Shown in pieces: positions 7,777 through 14,982 of a DNA stretch of 19,898 bases. The translations under genes and the position numbers were made by a program. This DNA is from Planctomycetota bacterium. Its GTDB lineage: Bacteria > Planctomycetota > UBA1135 > UBA2386. How positions within the stretch are numbered: the stretch's first letter is position 1; the number at the start of each line of letters is the position of its first letter. The notes under the pieces are model-generated. The model ran no database searches, was not told the DNA's origin, and saw only the letters and a program-made list of their open reading frames with translations. The stretch is from the NCBI GenBank assembly GCA_016793305.1, contig JAEUHU010000119.1:1-19898 (forward strand), in the 5' to 3' direction.

Positions 7777-7807
7777 CGTCGGCCGATCGCATCGGCGGTT
7801 GCCGACG
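7777..7807. other. Overlapping inverted repeats just after egtD
   Basis: Directly downstream of the egtD stop, CGTCGGC (7777-7783) pairs with GCCGACG (7801-7807). Inside, GCCGAT (7782-7787) pairs with ATCGGC (7791-7796) around a 3-nt loop. The two stems are mutually exclusive at their shared bases. This could be a 3'-end structure of the egtD mRNA; there is no U-run. Confidence 0.25.
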
Positions 7808-7835
7808 CGGCCGACGGAACCCGGGAAGCGACCAC

Positions 7836-7861
7836 GCGCCGCTGCTCAGGAGCAGCCGCGC
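7836..7861 (+). terminator. Strong stem-loop between egtD and the HEAT-repeat gene
   Basis: GCGC-C-GCTGCT, loop CAGG, AGCAGC-C-GCGC forms a 10-bp stem with one C-C mismatch, the strongest hairpin seen in the egtD downstream gap. No U-run follows, so it is either a Rho-type or structure-only 3' end for egtD, or a leader hairpin of the HEAT gene whose GGGAGG (7876-7881) lies 14 nt beyond it. Confidence 0.35.
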
Positions 7862-7895
7862 CACACGCCGAAACAGGGAGGCGCATCGCCGTCGC

Positions 7896-9770
7896 ATGAG
7901 CTTCGCCGCCACCCTCGAGCACCTGGACCAGCTGGAGCCGTCGCTCCGGCTCGAATGCCTGGTCGCCGCCCTCCACGAGAAGGACGCGGTGGTCCAGGGT
8001 GGTGCCGTGCAGCGCCTGCTGGCGATGGACCCGAAGCGCCTCGACCTGGTCGTCGACCACTTCCCGAACCTGCTGCCGTCCGTGCGTGAGCAGCTCGAGC
8101 CGCACCGCCAGGACCTGCTCGCCGTGGCGCGGGACAAGATCGTCAGCGGCCGCGACGCCCGGCGCATCGGCGCCTTCCAGCTCGCCGACGCGCTCGGCGA
8201 TCTCGGCGCCGCCGAACTGCTCGCCGTCGGTGTCGACGACCCGGTCGACGAGGTCGCCGCGGTCGCGATCGAAGGCGTGGCGATGCGACTCGCCAGCTAC
8301 GCGATGGCCCGCCGTCAGGCGCTGCTCGAGGGCAACAAGACCACCGGCACCCGAGACGCGCGCCAGGAGGCGGCGTGGCAGGCGCTCGGCACGGCCCTGC
8401 GCCGCTGCCCGCTGGCGCGCTGCCGGGAGCTGTGTGGAGTGCTGTTCGACCTCGGCCCGGTCGTGCTGTCGCTGTTCCGCTCGGTGCTGATGACCCAGCC
8501 GGAGTCCGGCATGAGCCAGACCTTCGTGCAGGCCCTCGGCCACGGCCCTGGCGAGGGGGCGGCGGCGTTCGTCGTGGCGCTCGCCACCGACCTCGACCAC
8601 CGCGTGCAGCGCATCGGCCAGCAGGTACTGCGCGACCGCCGCGACCCGGCGTTCGCCAGAGCGGTCGCCGTCGAGGTCGCCGCCCTGCGCGACGAACGGG
8701 CCGTGCAGCAGGCTCGCACGCCGCGCGAACTGCCGTGGTGGGGCCCGGTGCAGCACGTCGCCACCGAGGTCGACACCCGGGCTGCTCTGCGGCTCGTCGC
8801 GTTGCTGCGCGATGCGAAGGTCAACCCGGACAAGCGGCAGGAGATGCTCGAGCCGTTCCTGCTGCACCCGGATGCCAACGTGCAGATCGCCGTCGTCGAC
8901 GCCATCCGCGACCTGGAGTGCAGCGGCGGCTTCGTCGGCCTCGGCAAGCTGCTCGCCAGTGGCTCGACCGGCATCGGTGTGCGCGCCGCCGCCCAGCTGG
9001 TGATCGACACGGCACCACCGCAGCGCATCTCGCTGCTGACGCCGCTGCTCGGATCGATCGACCCGGAGCTGCGGCGCATGGCGGTCCGCGAGGTCTCGAA
9101 GGTCAGCTTCCAGCACTACCTGGAGCGCTTCGACTCGATGAGCAAGAACCAGCGCGAGGCGGCCGCCAAGGCGCTGGCCAAGATCGACAGCGGCATGCTC
9201 GATCGCATCGCCGACGAGATCGGGTCGTTCGATCCGTCCCGCCGCCTCAAGGCGTTGCACATCGTCGAGGTGCTCGACGCCGGTGCCGAGCTTCGTGGCC
9301 CGCTGCTCGAACTGCTCGACGACCCGGACAAGCGCGTGCGCGCCACCGCGGTGCGCATCGTCGAACTGACCGGATCGCGCGAAGGCGTGCAGGTTCTGCT
9401 CGGGGCGCTGGCCGATCCGGACCGCCGCGTGCGCGCCAACGCGATCGAGGCTTTCGAAGAGCTCGCCGACCCGCGCTACACGCAGATGCTGGTGCCGTTC
9501 CTCGACGACGGCGACAACCGGGTGCGCGCCAACGCCGTCAAGGCGCTGTGGCACCTCGGCTGGCCACGGGCCCGCGAAGCCCTGCTGGGCCTGATGGTCG
9601 CCCCGGACGAGGCGACGCGTCTGTCGGCGGTCTGGGTGCTCGGAGAGCTCGACTTGCCCGACGGGCGGGCCCTGCTGCTGGCTCGTGAGCCAGTGGAGCC
9701 ATCGCCGCGCGTGCGCGCCAAGATCCACGAACTGCTGGCTGGAGCGCTCGGCCGCGAGGTGCGCGCGTGA
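7896..9770 (+). CDS. HEAT-repeat protein of unknown role
   Basis: This 624-residue protein is predicted to be cytoplasmic (no signal peptide or membrane helix). It is mostly helical with HEAT/PBS-lyase-like repeats. The clearest units lie at about 468-575, each with a D-P-D/D-G-D turn followed by a (K/R/N)RVRA-x-A helix: DPDKRVRATAVRIVE, DPDRRVRANAIEAFEELAD and DGDNRVRANAVKALWHLG. Earlier units around 90-140 and 320-400 are more divergent. A Trp pair (ELPWWGPVQH, about 280) interrupts the repeats. HEAT arrays are protein-binding scaffolds; no enzyme motif is visible. A GGGAGG lies 14 nt before the ATG, somewhat far. The stop overlaps the GTG of the next gene by 4 bp (GTGA), so the two proteins are probably made together and may act together. 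I do not recognise an orthologue with known function. Confidence 0.9.
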   Translation: MSFAATLEHLDQLEPSLRLECLVAALHEKDAVVQGGAVQRLLAMDPKRLDLVVDHFPNLLPSVREQLEPHRQDLLAVARDKIVSGRDARRIGAFQLADALGDLGAAELLAVGVDDPVDEVAAVAIEGVAMRLASYAMARRQALLEGNKTTGTRDARQEAAWQALGTALRRCPLARCRELCGVLFDLGPVVLSLFRSVLMTQPESGMSQTFVQALGHGPGEGAAAFVVALATDLDHRVQRIGQQVLRDRRDPAFARAVAVEVAALRDERAVQQARTPRELPWWGPVQHVATEVDTRAALRLVALLRDAKVNPDKRQEMLEPFLLHPDANVQIAVVDAIRDLECSGGFVGLGKLLASGSTGIGVRAAAQLVIDTAPPQRISLLTPLLGSIDPELRRMAVREVSKVSFQHYLERFDSMSKNQREAAAKALAKIDSGMLDRIADEIGSFDPSRRLKALHIVEVLDAGAELRGPLLELLDDPDKRVRATAVRIVELTGSREGVQVLLGALADPDRRVRANAIEAFEELADPRYTQMLVPFLDDGDNRVRANAVKALWHLGWPRAREALLGLMVAPDEATRLSAVWVLGELDLPDGRALLLAREPVEPSPRVRAKIHELLAGALGREVRA

Positions 9771-10057
9771 CGATCGTCGTCGTGGCCGTGGTCGTGGTGG
9801 CCCTCGTGGTCGGCATCGCCCTCGCCCCAGGCATGAGCCGCCAGCGCCGGTGGCGACGCCAGCTCGCGACGCTCGCGCAGAAGCACGGACTGGACGCCGG
9901 CGAGACCCAGATGCTGTGGTCGATCGCGTGGCGACTGGCCCCGCACCTGCCTCTGTTGGTGTTCGTGCAGCCGTCGCTGCTGCAGCGTGGTGCCGCCGAA
10001 GTCGGCGCCGACCCACGCGCACTCGGCGCGATCGCCGCTCGCCTCTACGCGCCCTGA
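9767..10057 (+). CDS. Small membrane-anchored protein coupled to the HEAT-repeat gene
   Basis: This 96-residue protein starts at GTG 9767 with GAGGT 6 nt upstream, inside the end of the HEAT-repeat gene. Residues 3-19 are an almost pure Val/Ala/Leu/Ile membrane helix (VVVAVVVVALVVGIAL), followed by a basic stretch RQRRWRRQ that would stay in the cytoplasm. The remaining 60 residues form a helical domain containing KHGLDAGETQMLWSIAWRL and VFVQPSLLQRGAAEV. That 'GL...E...L...(hydrophobic) S..L' pattern reminds me of the segment before some PilZ domains, but no PilZ domain is present. The coupling suggests it tethers the HEAT protein to the membrane (inference). Its last 13 bases overlap the convergent ATP-grasp gene. 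Real gene likely because of the ribosome site, coupling and clear topology. Confidence 0.82.
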   Translation: MTIVVVAVVVVALVVGIALAPGMSRQRRWRRQLATLAQKHGLDAGETQMLWSIAWRLAPHLPLLVFVQPSLLQRGAAEVGADPRALGAIAARLYAP

Positions 10058-11403
10058 TCGGCTGCCAGCCGGCCCAACGGCATCGCCGTGCCGAACAGCC
10101 GCTGCGCCACTTCCTCGCCGTCGTGGCAGAGCGTCGCGAAGTCCGCGGCGGCGTGGTTCCACACGGCGTGGCGGTGCGACCCGAGCCATCGGTACTCGCG
10201 GCGCAACGCGCGCGGCGAACACGGCTCGGTCCACAACCGGGAGTGCGGATGCCGCCCGGCGAGCCAGGCGAGTGCCGCCGCACTGGGCTCGGGCCCAGGG
10301 CGCCCGTCGAACCTACGGAACACGAAGCTCGCCGCGGCCCGGCCGAGCGGGGCCACGCGCGGCACGGCCGCCGGATCGCCGCCGCGAGCCAGCTGCAGCG
10401 CCAGCCGTTCGACGTCGACGCCGTGCACCGCGCGGTACATGGTCGTGAACTGCCCGGCACCGCGCGGATTGATCTCGATCACGCGGATCGTCCCGTCGTG
10501 GGCGGCGAACAGCTCGACGTTGAACAGCCCGTGGTCGTAGCCGATCGCCCGCACCGCGTCCGCGGCGATCGCGGCGGCGCGCCGCTGCACGTCCTCGGGC
10601 TCGCGCGACGGCAACGTGAAGCCGGCGAAGTGGCGGGCGCCCTGGACCTCGCCGGGATACATGCACTCGTCGATCACGCCGAGCACGTGCACGGTGCCCC
10701 GGTCGGCGTAGCCGTCGACGTTGAGCTGCACACCGTCCTGGATCTCCTCGAGCAGCACGTGGTCGGCGCCACACGGCAGCGCCTGGCCGACCGCCGCGGC
10801 GAGCTGTTCGAACGGTCGCTGCACGCGCGCCAGCAGCCAGCGATCGGCCCGCGGCAGGTGCAGGTGCGCCGCCAGCTGTTCAGCCGACACCACGCGGCGG
10901 GCCAACGCCGAGAACGTGCCCTTCACGGGCTTGGCGAACAGCGGGAAACGCAGCCCCGCGGCCTCGACCGCCCCGGCCAGAGCGCGCGGATCGCGGCAGC
11001 GGCGATCGCCGAGCGGCCACGGCAGCGCCGCGGCGCGCACGTTCGCGTGCGGCAGGTGCGCGGCGAGCGCCTCGCGCAGCAGCAGCTTGTGCTGCGCCCG
11101 CACGATCGACGCCGGATCGGCGGCCGGCAGCCCGAGACGCTTCGCCACAACCGCCGCCAGCAGCGCGCCGAACTGGTCGTCGTTGGACCACGCCGCGTCG
11201 ATGCGGCCGGCGAAGCGCTTCGCCAACCGTTCCGCGAAGCGCGCGGCGTCGAAGCCGAGCAACCGCAGCACGTGCGGGTAGCCGAACGTCTCGAAGCCGA
11301 CGCGATGCAACTGCACGTCGCTGCTGCGCTGCAAGGCGGCGACGCACTCGTCCTCCCACGTGCCGTGGAACAGCAACAGCAGTCGCAGCGCCGCGTCGGT
11401 CAT
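10045..11403 (-). CDS. ATP-grasp family ligase, substrate unknown
   Basis: ATP-grasp enzymes join a carboxylate (via acyl-phosphate) to an amine or thiol. The 452-residue protein begins with LRLLLLFHGTWEDE and a pre-ATP-grasp domain including AWSNDDQFGALLAAVVAKRLGL (about 71-92). Next come nucleotide-binding Lys158 in FAKPVKG, the strand LLEEIQDGVQLNVDGY (about 217-232), and the metal-binding core FNVELF ... IRVIEINPRGAG with E297, E310, N312 and R314. All core residues are kept, so it should be active. The C-terminal 110 residues are extra and rich in Arg/Trp. The carboxylate and amine substrates cannot be read from the sequence. The start at 11403 is chosen because conservation begins there; an upstream ATG at 11451 would add 16 poorly folded residues. 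A CATCCT -10-like box ends 11 nt before it and no ribosome site is visible. The 3' end overlaps the convergent small gene by 13 bp. Confidence 0.88.
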   Translation of the reverse strand: MTDAALRLLLLFHGTWEDECVAALQRSSDVQLHRVGFETFGYPHVLRLLGFDAARFAERLAKRFAGRIDAAWSNDDQFGALLAAVVAKRLGLPAADPASIVRAQHKLLLREALAAHLPHANVRAAALPWPLGDRRCRDPRALAGAVEAAGLRFPLFAKPVKGTFSALARRVVSAEQLAAHLHLPRADRWLLARVQRPFEQLAAAVGQALPCGADHVLLEEIQDGVQLNVDGYADRGTVHVLGVIDECMYPGEVQGARHFAGFTLPSREPEDVQRRAAAIAADAVRAIGYDHGLFNVELFAAHDGTIRVIEINPRGAGQFTTMYRAVHGVDVERLALQLARGGDPAAVPRVAPLGRAAASFVFRRFDGRPGPEPSAAALAWLAGRHPHSRLWTEPCSPRALRREYRWLGSHRHAVWNHAAADFATLCHDGEEVAQRLFGTAMPLGRLAADQGA

Positions 11404-11522
11404 GTCGGGGCGGCAGGATGGCGGTCGGCGACCGCCGGCGCAATTCGGCACGTCGGGGCATCACGCGCCATGGCCATGCCGTGGCGACCAGCGACGTCGT
11501 TCGCGAACCGCGGACGCGGGAC

Positions 11523-13793
11523 TCAGCCGATGGCGGGCTCGGGCTCCGGAGTCGCGACGCGCGGTTCCATCGCCGGCAGTTCGACGAGCGGCTCCGCGGG
11601 CACCGGCACGCGCCGCTGGCCCATCGCCGCGAACGCGAGCTGTTCGAGCGACGCCGCCGCGGCGTCCCACGAGTACGCGGCTCGCACCGACGCCGCGAAC
11701 CCACGCGCCTCGCGGCGCAGCTTCGGCAGGTTCGCCAGCGCCTCGAGCAACAGCCGCGTGGTGTCGTCGGCCGACGGCTCGAGCACGAACGGCGCGCCGA
11801 CGTGCGCGCCGGGCAGTTCGACCGCGCGCGACGCCGACGGGATCTTCACGGCACCTGGGCCGACCATCAGCGCCTCGGTGGCACCCCCGGCGGTGGCGAG
11901 CACCGGCAGGCCGGCTGCGCGCGCCTCGAGCACGGGCAGGCAGAAGCCCTCGCCGCGATACGGGTGCACCAGCACGTCGCACGCGGTGTAGAGGCTCGCC
12001 AGTTGGTCACGCGACAGCTCGCCGTCGACGACGCGCAGCGGCGGGGTGCCCGGCGTGCGCTGGCAGCGCGCCAGCAGTTCGCCGAGATGGAAGCGGCCGT
12101 AGTGCTGGTCGCCGCCGACCGTCTTCACCACGACGCAGAAGCGCGCCCCGGCCTGCCACGCGGCCAGCACGGCGCGCAGGAACACGTCGAGCCCCTTGCG
12201 CCACACGGCACCGCCGCAGAACAGCACCGCGGGCAGGCCGTTCTTCCAGGCGACCAGCTCGGCGTCCGGCACCACGTTCTCGTGCACCGCCGCGTCGACG
12301 CCGTGCGGCACCACGTGGATGCCGCGCATCGGCCGGCCGGCCGCGGTCATGGTGCGGTAGACGGTCTCGCTGTGCACGACCAGCGCGTCGGCGTCCTGCG
12401 TGACGTGCGGCGTCAGCTCGAGCGGCAGGGCGCCGTACTCCCAGTCGACGCGCAGCGCCCAGCTGCGGCACGGCGGACGCACCGAACGCACCGGCCAGCC
12501 GCTGGCGAGCCACAGGTCGACGGTGCCGGGATTGCGGGTCAGCAGCGGTTCGAGGGCAGGCGCGCGTGCGCGCAGGGCACCGAGGCCGTGGCGCAGCGGC
12601 GTGGTCGGCACGAGGCGCAGGTCGACGCGCCCGCGGCGGAGCAGCGCCTCGGCGGTCGCGATCGACAGCTCGGCGCTCGACGAGGTCTCGAAGAACGGCG
12701 CCTCCAGCACGACGGTCGGGCGGTTGCCCGTCGTCGACACCACCGGCGGCGGCGGCGGGGTCGGCCGGCCTCGCAACAGTTCCTCGGTCACGAACTCGCG
12801 CGCGCGCCGACCGGTCGCCGCGGCGAACGCGCCGTCGCCCAGCGCCTGCTGCAGCGCCGCGAGCACGGCCGACGGGTGCGGCGCGAAGTGGGCTGGGCGC
12901 CCCGCTTCGGCCGCGAGGTTGCGCCCGCCGATCGGCAGGCACGTGCCCGGGCGGTGCAGCAGGCTCGCGGTGGCGGCGAAGCGCGACACGCAGACCGGGC
13001 GCCCGGAGGCGAGGGCCTGCACCAGCTCGCGGCCACGTTCGAACGTCCGGTACGGCAGCAGGATCGCCGACGCGTCGCGCGCGTGGGCCGGTTCGAACGG
13101 CGACACGACGAACTCGACCGCCGCGGCGTGCGCACCGAGCTGCTGCTGCCAGGTGGTGAGCCGCGCCCGCGAATCGACGCTGCCGCTCAGTACGCAGCGC
13201 AGCCGCAGACCGGACACCGCGAGGTGGTCGCGGAACAGCGTGATCGCGAGGTCCATGCCGGAGCCGAACTCGCCGTCGCCGACCACCACCAGCGGGCCGT
13301 GCGGTGGCACCGGCGGCAACGACGCCCAGGGCAGGAGCTCGTGTTCCTCCAGCGCGTGCGGCGGGTTCTCGCAGCCGGCCCAGCGGATCTCGGCGCGCAC
13401 CCGGTCGAGCAGTTCGCCGGCGGTCGTTCCGTCCCGCGCCGACGAGACCGCGCAGGCCTGCGGCCACCACAGGCCTGCTTCGCGCACCAGGTCGACCCGC
13501 TGCGCCGGGGCGGCGAACACCACCACCGGCGCGGTCGCGGCGACCGTGTCGCCGGCGGCGCGCAGCAACATCTCGACCTCGGCCGCAGGAAGCCGCGTGC
13601 CGACGCGCAGGTTGCGCACCCCGTCGGTCAGCGGGATCTCCCGTTCGTCGGGGCCCGGTTCGCGCGGCTGCACACGGGCGAGCGACAGCGAACAGCGCAT
13701 GCCGGAGCCCAGGCACTGGCGCAGGAAGCTGCGCAGGGTCGAGGCTGCAGGATCGTCGCCGAACGGATCACCCAGCAGGCGCACGTGGTTCAT
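11523..13793 (-). CDS. Two-module GT-B glycosyltransferase (GT4-like C-terminal module, degenerate N-terminal module)
   Basis: This 756-residue protein probably transfers a sugar from a nucleotide-sugar to a glycan or lipid acceptor. The C-terminal module (about 355-730) is a normal GT4-type enzyme: HVVPHGVDAAVH (about 490-501), CGGAVWRKGLDVFLRA, DGELSRDQLASLY, CDVLVHPYRGEGF and the EX7E motif E615-E623, then ARAAGLPVLAT. The N-terminal module (about 1-335) has a GT-B-like second half with VVVGDGEFGSGMD, LLPYRTFERGRELVQALA and SGRPVCVSRF, where the EX7E pair is not kept; it is probably inactive or acceptor-binding. A proline run (PTPPPPPVV, about 342) separates them. No membrane helix is visible. 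The start ATG 13793 has GAAGGG 5 nt upstream; longer in-frame starts (13907) give non-conserved sequence. It lies upstream of the ATP-grasp gene on the same strand with a 119-bp gap, so cotranscription is possible. Confidence 0.9.
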   Translation of the reverse strand: MNHVRLLGDPFGDDPAASTLRSFLRQCLGSGMRCSLSLARVQPREPGPDEREIPLTDGVRNLRVGTRLPAAEVEMLLRAAGDTVAATAPVVVFAAPAQRVDLVREAGLWWPQACAVSSARDGTTAGELLDRVRAEIRWAGCENPPHALEEHELLPWASLPPVPPHGPLVVVGDGEFGSGMDLAITLFRDHLAVSGLRLRCVLSGSVDSRARLTTWQQQLGAHAAAVEFVVSPFEPAHARDASAILLPYRTFERGRELVQALASGRPVCVSRFAATASLLHRPGTCLPIGGRNLAAEAGRPAHFAPHPSAVLAALQQALGDGAFAAATGRRAREFVTEELLRGRPTPPPPPVVSTTGNRPTVVLEAPFFETSSSAELSIATAEALLRRGRVDLRLVPTTPLRHGLGALRARAPALEPLLTRNPGTVDLWLASGWPVRSVRPPCRSWALRVDWEYGALPLELTPHVTQDADALVVHSETVYRTMTAAGRPMRGIHVVPHGVDAAVHENVVPDAELVAWKNGLPAVLFCGGAVWRKGLDVFLRAVLAAWQAGARFCVVVKTVGGDQHYGRFHLGELLARCQRTPGTPPLRVVDGELSRDQLASLYTACDVLVHPYRGEGFCLPVLEARAAGLPVLATAGGATEALMVGPGAVKIPSASRAVELPGAHVGAPFVLEPSADDTTRLLLEALANLPKLRREARGFAASVRAAYSWDAAAASLEQLAFAAMGQRRVPVPAEPLVELPAMEPRVATPEPEPAIG

Positions 13794-13807
13794 CGTGCCC
13801 TTCTCAT

Positions 13808-13821
13808 CGGCAGTTCTGCCG
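13808..13821. promoter_or_regulatory. 14-bp palindrome in the divergent glycosyltransferase / 13884 promoter region
   Basis: CGGCAGTTCTGCCG is a perfect inverted repeat with 6-bp arms around TT, lying 15 nt before the glycosyltransferase ATG on the minus strand and 63 nt before the plus-strand gene. It could be an operator for a dimeric repressor serving one or both genes, or a leader hairpin just ahead of the glycosyltransferase ribosome site. No second copy was noticed in the window. Confidence 0.35.
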
Positions 13822-13883
13822 CGTTGCTGAAACCGCCGACACGACTGTGGCACGATCCGACAGCGGGCGCCAAGATCGGGACG

Positions 13884-14909
13884 ATGCCCGTGCAGTCGAC
13901 CGCGCACCCCGATCGGGCGGCCGCGACCCTAGCCCAACTCGCCGCCAGTGCCCAAATCGAGGCCCCCGCCGCCGACACGCGCGTCGCGACCGGTCCGGGC
14001 GGCGTCGTCGGCTCCGGGGTCGTCGTCGGGAACGACGTCGCCGTCGGCCTCGGCGCCGCCGACTGCCGCATCGACCTGAAGCTGCTGCGCTGGCGCGCCG
14101 AAGCCGCGGCGAACACGAGCGCCACGGCACACCAGCACCTCGCTGCGTTCCCGCCGCACCTCCATCCCGACCTGTGGGCCGGCACGGTGCAGGACGGCAC
14201 CGCGCGTGGCTTCGCGGTGCGCCTCGAAGAGGCCATCGCCCTGTCCGGCCGACCGGTCGCCCTGCCGCCGCTGCTGCTGCCGCCACCCGCCGGGGCCCGT
14301 GTCACCACCGGCAAGGAGCTGAAGAAGCGCAAGGACGTGCTGATCGCGAGCGCCGGAGCCCGCGTGCGCGTGACCCGCAAGGAAGGAGTGCTGTTCGTCG
14401 ACCGCGACGGTGGCCTGCACGCCAGCAACTGCCTGCGCTTCGAAGCCAGCGAGGATCTCGGTTCGCTCGACGCGTTCGCGCCGCGCCAGGACCAGCGACC
14501 GCGCCTGTTCTCGGCGCAGTTCCTGCAACCGCAGCGCCTCGTCGAGAGCGACGCGGGCACCGAACTGGCCCTCGCGGGCCGGCTCGGTCGCGGGCCCGTC
14601 GGCTGGCCTTGCCTGCTGGTGCTGCGCGGCGATCCGCAGCGTCCGGCGGTGCAGCTGACGATCCAGATCGACCACCGGTTGCCCGGCTGGCGGCTGCGGG
14701 CACGCTTCCTCGGCCTGCCGCTCGCAGCGATCGCGCACGAGTGCACGCCGGTGCACGAAGTGGTCCACAACGACGCCGGCGGCTTCGTCGCGTTCACGCT
14801 GGTGCGTGCGGCCACGCGACTCTTGGTCGGGGGCGACGAAGTGGCGACTCCGGGAGCCGCCTGCACGGGGCCGATCCGGCACACGTTCTGGCTCGGTACG
14901 AAGGCGTAG
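13884..14909 (+). CDS. Conserved-looking hypothetical protein, 341 residues
   Basis: I do not recognise this protein. It has no signal peptide, membrane helix or known catalytic motif. Residues 36-58 are a Gly/Val repeat stretch (GVVGSGVVVGNDVAVGLG), followed by an amphipathic part with several His residues (HQHLAAFPPHLHPDLW, about 82-97). The centre holds KELKKRKDVLIASAGARVRV (about 140-160), and the C-terminal half looks beta-rich (VQLTIQIDHRLPGWRLRARF, then FVAFTLVRAATRLL and IRHTFWLG), somewhat like a carbohydrate-enzyme accessory beta-sandwich, though this is only an impression. Its coding reality is supported by long frame-consistent GC-rich codon use, a gene-free opposite strand and a fitting position. 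It is divergent from the glycosyltransferase and shares a 90-bp promoter region with it, so a glycan-related job is a guess. No good ribosome site is seen before ATG 13884. Confidence 0.72.
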   Translation: MPVQSTAHPDRAAATLAQLAASAQIEAPAADTRVATGPGGVVGSGVVVGNDVAVGLGAADCRIDLKLLRWRAEAAANTSATAHQHLAAFPPHLHPDLWAGTVQDGTARGFAVRLEEAIALSGRPVALPPLLLPPPAGARVTTGKELKKRKDVLIASAGARVRVTRKEGVLFVDRDGGLHASNCLRFEASEDLGSLDAFAPRQDQRPRLFSAQFLQPQRLVESDAGTELALAGRLGRGPVGWPCLLVLRGDPQRPAVQLTIQIDHRLPGWRLRARFLGLPLAAIAHECTPVHEVVHNDAGGFVAFTLVRAATRLLVGGDEVATPGAACTGPIRHTFWLGTKA

Positions 14910-14924
14910 CGGCCGGCGCGTCCC

Positions 14925-14953
14925 TCGACAGGTTGCGGGAGCATGGCTAGCTT
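14925..14953 (+). promoter_or_regulatory. Candidate sigma-70-type promoter for the kinase-like gene
   Basis: TCGACA (14925-14930; five of six bases of TTGACA) and TAGCTT (14948-14953) are 17 nt apart, the optimal spacing. Transcription would start near 14960, about 23 nt before the GTG at 14983. This is the best -35/-10 pair found in the window. Confidence 0.45.
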
Positions 14954-14982
14954 GGCCCGGCTCCCAAGCCCCTCTCCTCGTC

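Noticed and set aside
9301..9560. Recurring RVRA(T/N)A DNA segments as a direct nucleotide repeat
   Set aside because: The similarity is at protein level and is explained by the HEAT repeat units; the DNA itself diverges.
7659..10460. A 933-codon minus-strand open frame over the HEAT-repeat gene
   Set aside because: Antisense to a HEAT-repeat protein with clear repeats and to its coupled partner; no domain in the translation.
13848..13864. TGGCACGATCCGACAGC as a sigma-54 promoter for the 13884 gene
   Set aside because: The GG is followed 12 nt later by CA rather than GC, so the invariant -12 dinucleotide is missing.
11418..13883. The plus-strand frame extending the 13884 gene upstream by over 800 codons
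   Set aside because: The extension is antisense to the glycosyltransferase gene and has shadow-type composition; ATG 13884 is the plausible start.
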